The translations under genes and the position numbers were made by a program. A stretch of DNA of 6,795 nt from the NCBI GenBank assembly GCA_038323315.1, contig JBBQGU010000218.1:1-6795 (forward strand). The letters run 5' to 3'. This stretch comes from Stagnihabitans sp038323315 (GTDB lineage: Bacteria > Pseudomonadota > Alphaproteobacteria > Rhodobacterales > Rhodobacteraceae). Each line of letters opens with the position of its first letter. The first letter of the stretch is position 1. A model generated the notes under the pieces. It did not search any database, was not told where the DNA came from, and saw only the letters and a list, made by a program, of their open reading frames with translations. This document shows, one piece after another, positions 1 through 6,432 of this stretch.

Positions 1-2507
1 AACCACGCCGCCACGAGCGCCACGAGGCCGGTCGCCGCGGTGAAATCGGCCCAGAGTGCGACGATCCGGGCCTCGCCGATGCGGGCGGACGAGGCATAGC
101 CTGCGGCGACCCGTGCAGCGAGGTAGCCAAGCATGATGACAGTCAGTCCGGCGTGAAACGCGACATGGCCCGCCAACAGCCACAGCGTTGCGTCATAGGC
201 ATGGCTTGCGGGATCCTGCCGGTCCAGCATTATCGCGGCAGCAGCCGCAGCCAGCGCCACGGCCCCCAGGATACCGATGCCAATTGCGGGCCATGCTGCG
301 CGATTTTGGCCTATCGCCCGCACCGCAAGGCGTGGCCCCGCCACCAACGCGGCCGCACCGGCCAGCGCCAGCGCCACCCCCCAAATTTCAGGCTGAAGAT
401 AGGACGGCGGCGGCCAGTTCGGGGCCACGGTCCAAAGGAACGCATAGCCGAACACCAGCGAACCGAAATGCACGCCGTCCGCAAGCAGCAGAAACAACGA
501 TCCCCACCAGCCGGGCGGGTCTCGACCATTCGACGCCAGCGGCAGTATTGCGCCATGTCCGGCATCAATCATACCTTCGTCGACCCGCGAGCCCAGCCCC
601 CATGCCCAGACCAGCGCCAGCGTCAGCACGCCCAGCAGCGCAAGGCCTGAAACCAGGTAGGCATCGAAAAGTGGCGCCAGAAACGAGGTGCTGGTGACCA
701 CTGCCAGCAGAAAGGGCAGGATCGAATTGCCCGGCAATACGGCCACCTGCGCCGGTTCCCCGCGCGCGGTCGACACGATCAACGTCTCACGCCGGTTGCG
801 GGACGTGTCGGCCAGATAACCCTCTCCGCGTGCGATACCAAGCGCAATGTCGGGATCGTCGTGCAGCGGATAGCGGCCCCGCACGATTGGGATCGAGGCG
901 AACCCATAGGCCGGCGACGGGATCGCGGCACTCCATTCCAAAGTGCTGGCATTCCAGGGATTCCGCCGTCCCCGCGTGGCGACGAATGCGTTGACTGCCA
1001 CGTCGAGGATGATCAGCGCAAAGCCGATGGCCATGACGAAGGATGCGACCGAGGCGACGAGGTTCAAAGCCTCCCACCCTTGCCCGGCATCATAGGTCCA
1101 GGTGCGCCTGCGCTGACCCAGAAGGCCGGCCATGTGAACCGCCAGGAAAGTTATGTGGAATGAGGGCACCACCAGCCAGAACGCCACCTCGCCCAGCTTG
1201 AAAAACCGCGTTCGGCCGGTCAGCAGCGGCTGGAAGTAATAGATCGCCGCCACCATCGGAAAGACATAGCCGCCGATCAGGACGTAATGCAGATGCGCCA
1301 CCACGAAATGCGTGTCGTGGACCTGCCAGTTGAACGGCACGACCGCCAGCATCACCCCCGTCAGGCCGCCAATCACGAAGGTCGCAAAGAACCCCATGAT
1401 CCACAGCATCGGCAACTCCATCCGGGCGCGGCCCTTCCAGAGCGTTCCGATCCACGAAAAGATCATGATCGATGTCGGCACTGCCACCAGCGTCGAGGCC
1501 GCCGAAAAGAACGCCAGCCCCATGTGCGGAATTCCGGTGGTGAACATGTGGTGCACCCACAGACCAAAGCTGAGCACCGCCAGCGACACCGCCGCCGCCA
1601 CAACCCACCCGTAGCCCAACAGCGTGGTGCGCGCCATGACCGGCAGGATGGTGGCGATCATGCCCGCAGCAGGCAGAAAGATGATGTAGACCTCCGGGTG
1701 GCCGAACAGCCAGAACAGGTGCTGCCAAAGCAACGGGTCACCGCCATTCTTCACCTGGAAAAACGGCCAGTCCAACGCGCGCTCCACCTCTAAAAGCAGC
1801 GAGCCTAGGATCATCGGCGGAAACGCCGTCAGGATCATGACCGACACGATCAGGATATACCAGGCAAAGATCGGCATCCGCGACAGGCTCATCCCAGCCG
1901 CACGATACCGCATCACGGTCACGACAACTTCGATCGCCGTCGCGATGGCCGAAACCTCGATCGAGGTGATGCCCAGCAGCCAGACATCGGCCCCGATCCC
2001 GGGCGAAAAGGCCGCCGAGGACAACGGCGGATACATGAACCACCCGCCATCCGGGGCAAGCCCCATCAGCATGGCGATGATGACCGCACTGCCACCGAAG
2101 ATATAGACCCACAGCCCATAAGCGCCCAGCCGGGGAAAGGCCAGATCGCGGGTGCCGAGCATTCCGGGCAGCAGCAGCATCGACATCGCCTCGAAGAACG
2201 GGATTGCGAACAGGAACATCATCACGGTGCCGTGCATCGTGAAGATCTGGTTATAGACCTGAGGCTCCATGAACGCCGAGTGGGGCGTGGCAAGCTGGGC
2301 GCGGATCAGCATCGCAAGGATGCCGCCAATGACGAAAAAGGTGGTCGCGACAATCAGGAAGAGCGTGCCGATGTCGTTGTTGTTGTTTGTGGTAAGCCAG
2401 CCGCGAAGGCGCGGATCAGATCCCCAGATACGCGCCAATGCCCGGTGCAGGCGCAGGGCTGTGCCCCGGCGCGGCGGTGGGGTTACGGGATTTGGCGCAC
2501 TGGTCAT
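1..2507 (-). CDS. ctaD: Heme-copper oxidase subunit I-III fusion (partial, C-terminus off left edge)
   Basis: Catalytic subunit of a membrane terminal oxidase that reduces O2 to water at a heme-CuB site. The frame is open for 835 codons from ATG at 2507 to the window edge with no stop. Residues about 40-520 are subunit I: low-spin heme ligands His92 and His407, high-spin heme ligand His405, CuB ligands His270 (GHPEVY), His319 and His320, cross-link Tyr274 and gate Glu272. Residues about 595-640 look like extra membrane helices, and about 660-835 resemble subunit III (starting near PPGWWGSLFLLLADG and reaching a typical last helix), so only a few residues are probably missing. Odd points: Met348 lies where type A oxidases have the K-channel Lys, Ala285 replaces a K-channel Ser, and Gly128-Ala129 replace the D-channel Asn pair, while Asp121 remains. 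The start overlaps the subunit II stop as ATGA, implying translational coupling. The family call is firm; the electron donor is unknown. Confidence 0.95.
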   Translation of the reverse strand, partial: MTSAPNPVTPPPRRGTALRLHRALARIWGSDPRLRGWLTTNNNNDIGTLFLIVATTFFVIGGILAMLIRAQLATPHSAFMEPQVYNQIFTMHGTVMMFLFAIPFFEAMSMLLLPGMLGTRDLAFPRLGAYGLWVYIFGGSAVIIAMLMGLAPDGGWFMYPPLSSAAFSPGIGADVWLLGITSIEVSAIATAIEVVVTVMRYRAAGMSLSRMPIFAWYILIVSVMILTAFPPMILGSLLLEVERALDWPFFQVKNGGDPLLWQHLFWLFGHPEVYIIFLPAAGMIATILPVMARTTLLGYGWVVAAAVSLAVLSFGLWVHHMFTTGIPHMGLAFFSAASTLVAVPTSIMIFSWIGTLWKGRARMELPMLWIMGFFATFVIGGLTGVMLAVVPFNWQVHDTHFVVAHLHYVLIGGYVFPMVAAIYYFQPLLTGRTRFFKLGEVAFWLVVPSFHITFLAVHMAGLLGQRRRTWTYDAGQGWEALNLVASVASFVMAIGFALIILDVAVNAFVATRGRRNPWNASTLEWSAAIPSPAYGFASIPIVRGRYPLHDDPDIALGIARGEGYLADTSRNRRETLIVSTARGEPAQVAVLPGNSILPFLLAVVTSTSFLAPLFDAYLVSGLALLGVLTLALVWAWGLGSRVDEGMIDAGHGAILPLASNGRDPPGWWGSLFLLLADGVHFGSLVFGYAFLWTVAPNWPPPSYLQPEIWGVALALAGAAALVAGPRLAVRAIGQNRAAWPAIGIGILGAVALAAAAAAIMLDRQDPASHAYDATLWLLAGHVAFHAGLTVIMLGYLAARVAAGYASSARIGEARIVALWADFTAATGLVALVAAW

Positions 2508-3127
2508 GGTGTACTTTCCCGCAGAAATTGCGCCCACGACGATGCGTCATGCGCTTTGACCGAAAAGATGTGTTCGCGGTAGCCGCGCCCGCTGAACTCG
2601 GCGCTTTGTCCGGCGTAGGTCCCCGGTTCCGCCGCCGCGATGCGCAGCACGTTCACATGCCCCGGCACCGCATCGAGCTTGCCAGCCAGCCGCGGCACCC
2701 AGAACGAATGAATGACGTCGATGCTGGTGATCTCGACATTCACGGGGCGACCCGCCGGGATGTGCAGCACGCCTTCGGTCGCCAGCCCGGGGGCCTCGGC
2801 ATACCCGAAGGTCCATGCCCATTGCCGCGCCTCGGCCCGGACGGTCACAAGATCAGAGGTTTCGCGCGGCAGCAGCCGCTCACCCACATAAAGGCCGTAA
2901 ATGGTCAGCGTTGCCAAAGTTGCAATAGGAAAGCCGAGTCCGAGGCCCCACATCCACACCCGCGAACCACGCTCTTTCTCGCCCTCGTCGGACGAATTCG
3001 CAGGTCGTCGTCGCAGCGCCGCAAACAGCAGCGCCATGACGAAGATGAATATCGCCGACCCGCTGGCCAGCATGATCCACCACACTTCCGCGATTGTTTG
3101 GGCCGCAGGGCCAGCAGGGTGCAACAT
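2504..3127 (-). CDS. coxB: Oxidase subunit II lacking CuA ligands
   Basis: Subunit II of the same oxidase, 207 aa from ATG 3127. Two membrane helices (about 17-38 and 57-80) precede a periplasmic cupredoxin domain with QWAW (102-105) and the conserved IDVIHSFWVP block around His140. In cytochrome c oxidases this domain binds binuclear CuA through His, Cys-x3-Cys-x3-His-x2-Met. Here the register is intact but the residues are Ser175, Ser179, Tyr183 and His186; Glu177 is kept. It therefore resembles quinol-oxidase subunit II (CyoA/QoxA type) in having no CuA, yet its sequence context is of the cytochrome c oxidase type. There is no C-terminal CXXCH, so it is not a caa3 fusion. The start is uncertain: the frame stays open upstream, and a Gly-Cys six codons before the ATG resembles a lipoprotein cysteine, but the only upstream starts are non-ATG and lack a Shine-Dalgarno. 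It is the first gene of the minus-strand pair with the I-III fusion. Confidence 0.93.
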   Translation of the reverse strand: MLHPAGPAAQTIAEVWWIMLASGSAIFIFVMALLFAALRRRPANSSDEGEKERGSRVWMWGLGLGFPIATLATLTIYGLYVGERLLPRETSDLVTVRAEARQWAWTFGYAEAPGLATEGVLHIPAGRPVNVEITSIDVIHSFWVPRLAGKLDAVPGHVNVLRIAAAEPGTYAGQSAEFSGRGYREHIFSVKAHDASSWAQFLRESTP

Positions 3128-3147
3128 CGACAGCCTGTTTTCGCAAC

Positions 3148-3176
3148 CTGTGGTGATCTGAAGCGTTACACCACAG
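3148..3176. promoter_or_regulatory. Perfect inverted repeat in divergent gap (candidate operator)
   Basis: CTGTGGTG (3148-3155) and CACCACAG (3169-3176) form a perfect 8-bp inverted repeat with a 13-bp spacer. It lies in the 72-bp gap between the divergent subunit II and DUF2231 genes, about 20 bp from each start codon. The spacing (centre to centre 21 bp, two helical turns) suits a dimeric regulator acting on both promoters. No regulator gene is present in the window. The alternative is a chance repeat, or part of a longer subunit II reading frame. Confidence 0.45.
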
Positions 3177-3187
3177 CCAACCGCCTG

Positions 3188-3193
3188 AAGGAG
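3188..3193 (+). promoter_or_regulatory. Strong ribosome binding site for the DUF2231 gene
   Basis: AAGGAG sits six bases before ATG 3200. It decides this start over the next in-frame ATG at 3212, and it marks the plus-strand gene as real despite the long antisense open frame opposite it. Confidence 0.85.
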
Positions 3194-3199
3194 TTTCGG

Positions 3200-3721
3200 A
3201 TGACACAGAAAATGACGCAAAATGCCGACGATATTCGTCCGTTCGAGGACCCGATTGTCAACGATCCCGCGTTTCAGCAGACGGAAACCCGGATGGCCAT
3301 CTGGGGTCATCCGCTGCATGCCATGTCCGTGGCATTTCCCGTGGCGTTGACCTTTTGCGCCTTCGGGGCGGATCTTTTGTACTGGTGGTCCGGAGAGGAA
3401 CGCTGGGCATGGGCAGCACTTTGGGCCACTGGCACCGCGTTTCTCTTCGGCCTTTTGGCCGGCGCCAGCGGTACCATGGAGTTGCTGATGGTGCCGGGCA
3501 TCCGCATTCGGGCCGCCGCCTGGACCCATTTCGTGATCGCCGTCATGCTCTTGTCGCTGTTGGGGCTGAACTGGGGATGGCGGATGACTGGATATGAAGC
3601 AGCCATCCTGCCTTGGGGCCTTTTGATGTCGGGCTTTGCAGTCATTGTTGTCTCTGCGACCGGTTGGCATGGGGGCAAGCTCGTTTTCGACTATCGGCTG
3701 GGAATATCGAAGGGCAATTGA
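3200..3721 (+). CDS. DUF2231 family membrane protein
   Basis: A 173-aa protein with a polar N-terminus of about 33 residues, then the family hallmark GHPLHAM at 36-42 followed by about four membrane helices (about 44-62, 70-90, 107-125, 138-155) and the closing GWHGGKLVF block at 155-163. His37, His40, His110 and His157 are candidate heme or metal ligands by inference; the biochemical role of DUF2231 proteins is not established as far as I know. The start is fixed by a perfect AAGGAG. The gene stands divergent from the oxidase subunit genes and converges on the CopD/HemJ-like gene, overlapping its 3' end by 31 bp. The setting suggests an accessory role in oxidase assembly or redox membrane function, but this is context only. 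Confidence 0.88.
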   Translation: MTQKMTQNADDIRPFEDPIVNDPAFQQTETRMAIWGHPLHAMSVAFPVALTFCAFGADLLYWWSGEERWAWAALWATGTAFLFGLLAGASGTMELLMVPGIRIRAAAWTHFVIAVMLLSLLGLNWGWRMTGYEAAILPWGLLMSGFAVIVVSATGWHGGKLVFDYRLGISKGN

Positions 3722-4200
3722 CGCCCAAGCGGGGTCAATAGCCATGAAGGCATGGGCAATCCGTCAAGCTCGGGCTTTGCCAGGACCAGGGTCAGGATGC
3801 CGATGACAAGGCTTAAAACGGCTATCATCGGAACCAACGGGTCGGGCGGTTCATGCTGGCCTTCGGTTTCGGCGACAGCAACGATCGTGTGACCAACCCA
3901 AGCATGAACTGCGACAAGGCCGGCGACCAAGACGAGTTTCCCGAAAATCCACACCGTAAACACGTCACGCATGAAGATGAGTGCGCCCCCAGTCGAAATC
4001 GCCAGAATCGCCGCAGGCGTGATGACCCAGACATAACCGTAGTGTGTGGCCCGGCGGATCTGCGCGAACTCCGCCTGCACGATCACGCGGTCATGGCGGG
4101 CCAGCATCCGCGGCAAGGCGAATAATCCCGCGACCCAGACTGCGAGAAACCCAAGATGCAGTGCCTTGACGTGCGGGATCAACCCTTCGACCCAACTCAC
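3691..4200 (-). CDS. CopD/HemJ-like four-helix membrane protein
   Basis: A 169-aa protein starting at GTG 4200, which overlaps the ctaG stop as GTGA; GGAG seven bases upstream supports this start rather than the in-frame ATG at 4281 inside ctaG. It has about four membrane helices (about 11-31, 54-76, 83-104, 122-141). VKALH (11-15), GLFALPR (25-31), TPAA (61-64) and FGKLVLV (86-92) match the pattern of the UPF0093/HemJ family and related CopD-like proteins, including the conserved His15, Arg31 and Lys88. HemJ is a protoporphyrinogen oxidase in heme synthesis; CopD relatives are linked to copper handling. Here the coupling to ctaG points to cofactor supply for the oxidase rather than general heme synthesis, but both are possible. 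His99 and His104 are extra candidate ligands. Confidence 0.82.
   Translation of the reverse strand: MSWVEGLIPHVKALHLGFLAVWVAGLFALPRMLARHDRVIVQAEFAQIRRATHYGYVWVITPAAILAISTGGALIFMRDVFTVWIFGKLVLVAGLVAVHAWVGHTIVAVAETEGQHEPPDPLVPMIAVLSLVIGILTLVLAKPELDGLPMPSWLLTPLGRQLPFDIPSR
3717..3739. terminator. Stem-loop at the convergent gene ends
   Basis: ATTGAC (3717-3722) pairs with GTCAAT (3734-3739) and CCC (3724-3726) with GGG (3731-3733), with one bulged G and an AAGC loop. It begins in the last sense codon of the DUF2231 gene and covers its TGA stop. No T-run follows on either strand, so it is not a classical intrinsic terminator. On the minus strand it lies just inside the 3' end region of the CopD/HemJ-like gene. 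Confidence 0.3.
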
Positions 4201-4895
4201 AACGCTTCTCCCATGTCCCGCCAGGCGCGGCGCGCCAACATGCCGCCCCACACCGCAAACGGCAGGCCCGCCGGCATCCACATCACGAGGCCGCCAAGCT
4301 GTTGGTCAGACAGCGGCGACATGCCCCACAGCAGCGGCGCCGTCGCGTGGGTCGCATAAATCGCCTGCGGCGCGAGGGTCAGGAGGGCGCCCAGCATGCC
4401 CATCGCAAGATACGCAATAAAGACCCATCCAACGCCGGAACCTCCGGCTTGCGAAAACGCGGCTCGCCAGAAAAGGCCGGCTGATCCGAACAGGCTTGCC
4501 TGCATGATCCAGTAGACTGCCATGTTGCTCAGTGCAGCGTCGTAGGCCGCTGGGACATGCCAAAGCCACAAGGTCGCCGTTGCCAGAAGGAATGGCAGAC
4601 CCACCCCCGTTGCGGCCTTGGCCGGGCGTGACAGCGCCAGAAGCGGGGCTGCGACCGCCACCAGAAGGACATGATGCACCACACGAGCTGAAAACAACGC
4701 GGCGGACAATGCACAAAGTGGGGAAAGAAACGCAAAAGCCAGAACGATGATGGCTGCGGTTCCGGGTCGGTTGCGCCCTGCGAAAATCGCCAACCCAACC
4801 AACACCGCCAGCGCCCAGAGGTCAAAGTTCCAACGATAGAAAAGATCCGAAGGTAATGGTGCCGGGCCACAATAGCTGCCCTCCCAACCATTCAT
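4197..4895 (-). CDS. ctaG: Cytochrome oxidase assembly factor, caa3_CtaG family
   Basis: A 232-aa polytopic membrane protein of the Bacillus-type CtaG family (PF09678 by recognition), which is needed for making caa3-type oxidase and is thought to help load CuB. Family marks: YCGPAPLP near residues 8-15 and RWNFD at 21-25; RVVHHVLL at 71-78 with the His74-His75 pair; LWLWHVPAAYDAAL at 109-122 with His113; GMSPLSDQQLGGLVMW at 191-206. Six or seven membrane helices are expected. This is distinct from the Cox11-type CtaG of other alphaproteobacteria. The start at ATG 4895 has only a weak upstream ribosome site, and no gene precedes it for over 500 bp, so it probably heads its own transcript with the CopD/HemJ-like gene. 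A CuB chaperone fits an oxidase that keeps CuB but has lost CuA. Confidence 0.92.
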   Translation of the reverse strand: MNGWEGSYCGPAPLPSDLFYRWNFDLWALAVLVGLAIFAGRNRPGTAAIIVLAFAFLSPLCALSAALFSARVVHHVLLVAVAAPLLALSRPAKAATGVGLPFLLATATLWLWHVPAAYDAALSNMAVYWIMQASLFGSAGLFWRAAFSQAGGSGVGWVFIAYLAMGMLGALLTLAPQAIYATHATAPLLWGMSPLSDQQLGGLVMWMPAGLPFAVWGGMLARRAWRDMGEAL

Positions 4896-5445
4896 GGTGT
4901 GGCCGGCAAATCAAGCGTCCCGATCGTCATGTTCGTTCGCCTCACGCCATGTTGGCAGGCAACATCCTGATCGGCGATTGGGCGTTCAAACTGATTGGCC
5001 GTAAGACTGCGGCCAAACTGAGCGCAACCTACCCCCCGAAAGATCGCACCGAAAGCATCGGATTGGACTGACATGCTGCAAAGCCTTTAGTCGTGAGTAG
5101 TTTTCCAACCTCCGAAAACGCTGTTGGTTCCCTTCTTTCACCGTTTCCACTCCGCTTGCTTCGAGCTTGTTGTGGCCCAGACACCGTCGCCCCTGATGCA
5201 AAAGAGATTGCTGACGAACGGAAGCTGCAAGGATCAGACAGTTCTTGCAAAGACTTTCTGCTTTGGGCGTTTTGGGCTTTGGCATCGCGGCAGCCGGGCG
5301 GCACTTCAGCGTCAGCGCCCTGTACATTGGCATCGACGGCATTTGACCCGCCAAGAAAATGAAAATGGCGGCCTGGGTTTTACGAAAGCGCAGCGATAGG
5401 AAACATCGTTCAACACCGCGCGAAAAGGGTTATTCGACTTTGGGC
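4896..5445. other. 550-bp stretch with no assignable gene
   Basis: No open frame here has both a recognisable family and a plausible start. Small frames exist: plus 4949-5071 (40 codons, ATG, no Shine-Dalgarno), plus 5215-5346 (hydrophobic, no ATG) and minus frames up to 122 codons with arginine- and serine-rich translations typical of shadows. The G+C content looks lower than in the oxidase genes. It must carry the ctaG promoter; I could not pick one out. The position between the oxidase cluster and the insertion-sequence debris suggests decayed mobile DNA. Confidence 0.5.
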
Positions 5446-5759
5446 AGCGAGGAGCGTCGCACGGCCAAACAGATGCATGTCGATCTTGTGCAGCTTGGCT
5501 TTGACGGGTCCTGCGAGCGGGTTGCGGTCTTTGTACGGGAGTGGAAGGGGGAACGGTAGTACGCGAGCCAGAATACAGATCGCGGGACGTTCGTGCCGCT
5601 GGTGTTCCAGCCGGGCGATGCGTTCCAATTCGATTGGAGCGAGGACTGGGCCTATGTCGGTGGCGAGCGCATCAAGCTGCAGGTGGCCCATATCAAACTT
5701 TCGCACAGCCGCGCGTTACTGATCAGGGCTTATCTGCTGCAGACTCACGAGCTGCTGTC
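5446..5759 (+). pseudogene. istA: IS21-family IstA transposase fragment with in-frame stop
   Basis: The plus frame reads EERRTAKQMH, then about 20 residues later VAVFVREWK, then TAG at 5557-5559, and continues in the same frame with GTFVPLVFQPGDAFQFDW, later LQVAHIKLSHSRALLIRAYLLQTHELL. This is an inner segment of IstA, including the Asp of QFDW that begins the catalytic core. The stop probably arose from CAG to TAG, since Gln is common there in relatives (recalled, not searched). The match stops where the IS3 terminal sequence starts at 5760, and no IstB or C-terminal part of IstA appears on the far side. The N-terminal helix-turn-helix part was not recognised upstream. It is not functional. 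Confidence 0.85.
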
Positions 5760-5785
5760 TGAACCACCCCCGGGTTTGCCGGAGG
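5760..5785. repeat. IS3-family terminal inverted-repeat end (single)
   Basis: The end begins TGAACCACCCCCGGGTTTGC, typical of one IS3-family group with TGAACC ends. Its partner is missing, so no target duplication can be read. Confidence 0.65.
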
Positions 5786-5799
5786 CTATTTCTTTTAAG

Positions 5800-6425
5800 T
5801 TATGCGGCCATGGCTGGGGTGTCCACCATGGCGTAGGATCGTTCGTGGGTTTCCGCGGGAGGGATGTTTCCGATTGGCTCCAGCAGGCGACGGTTGTTGA
5901 ACCAGTCCCCCCACTCCAGGGTGGCGCATTCGACGCAATCGATGTTGCGCCATGGTCCGCGCCGGTGAATGACCTCGGCCGTGCAGCGTTCGTTGATGTC
6001 CGGCCGAGGGTTCGATGCCTGCTTCGGCCAATCGCTCAGTGTATTTTATCGACAGATATTGCCCTCCACGATCCGAGTGGTGAACCACCGCCACGATGGA
6101 TGCGGCGGCGAACGTGAAGGCCTTGTTCCAAAGCATCGAGACCAAAGGCCGTGTGTGCCTTGCGGCTGGTCCGCCACGCTCTGAACTGACGGTTGACGTG
6201 ATCCGGTGGGCACGGCACTGCTTTGTCCGTAATTGCGGTTCTGATGGGCTTTCCACGGTTAACCCCTTGTAATCCCATACGCTGCATCAGGCGCGCTGCA
6301 GTGCGGCGCGCATCGAACCCTTCGCGCTGCATCTGTCGCCAAACCTTACGCACGCCATGGACTGCGAAGTTCTCAGCGAATACCCGGACAATCTCGGACT
6401 TCAGGACCATGTCCTGCCGGGCTCG
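5800..6425 (-). pseudogene. IS3-family OrfB transposase, internally deleted
   Basis: Minus-strand pieces in OrfB order: MVLKSEIVRVFAENF then VHGVRKVWRQMQREGFDARR (from ATG 6410), DHVNRQF (to 6183), SRKAHTAFGLDALEQGLH, then in another frame VHHSDRGGQYLSIKYTERLAE (from 6085), then in a third frame EVIHRRGPWRNIDCVE through DWFNNRRLLEPIGNIPPAE to the stop at 5800. A deletion at about 6182 removes the segment with the first catalytic Asp (the SDFTYV region). The second Asp (HHSD, 6071-6073) remains. A second deletion near 6000 removes the DNALAE segment with the catalytic Glu. With two of three DDE residues gone and two frame changes, it is dead. Confidence 0.88.
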
Positions 6426-6432
6426 GGCCGAA

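Noticed and set aside
153..697. Two overlapping plus-strand frames near the left edge
   Set aside because: They are antisense to the subunit III domain; the Arg, Pro and Gln-rich translations are typical shadows in GC-rich DNA.
1090..1728. 212-codon minus-strand frame inside subunit I
   Set aside because: It is an out-of-frame shadow of the I-III fusion, which is open across the whole stretch and carries all the ligands.
2438..3721. 427-codon plus-strand open frame
   Set aside because: Its first 250 or so codons are antisense to subunit II and its translation is unlike any protein; only the part from ATG 3200, with a perfect ribosome site and DUF2231 motifs, is real.
3128..3745. N-terminal extension of subunit II to ATG 3745
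   Set aside because: The frame is open but antisense to the DUF2231 gene, with Pro, His and Arg-rich low-quality sequence; homology begins at the HPAGP block just after ATG 3127.
5215..5346. Hydrophobic plus-strand frame of about 43 codons
   Set aside because: It lacks ATG or GTG and a ribosome site, begins right after a stop, and has no family I recognise; kept only as a note under the gene-free stretch.
4986..5354. 122-codon minus-strand frame upstream of ctaG
   Set aside because: No ribosome site or recognisable family, composition like a shadow, and several competing frames overlap it.
5593..6117. Intact 174-codon plus-strand frame
   Set aside because: Only the first 56 or so codons match IstA; the rest is the antisense of the IS3 orfB remnant read through the junction at 5760.
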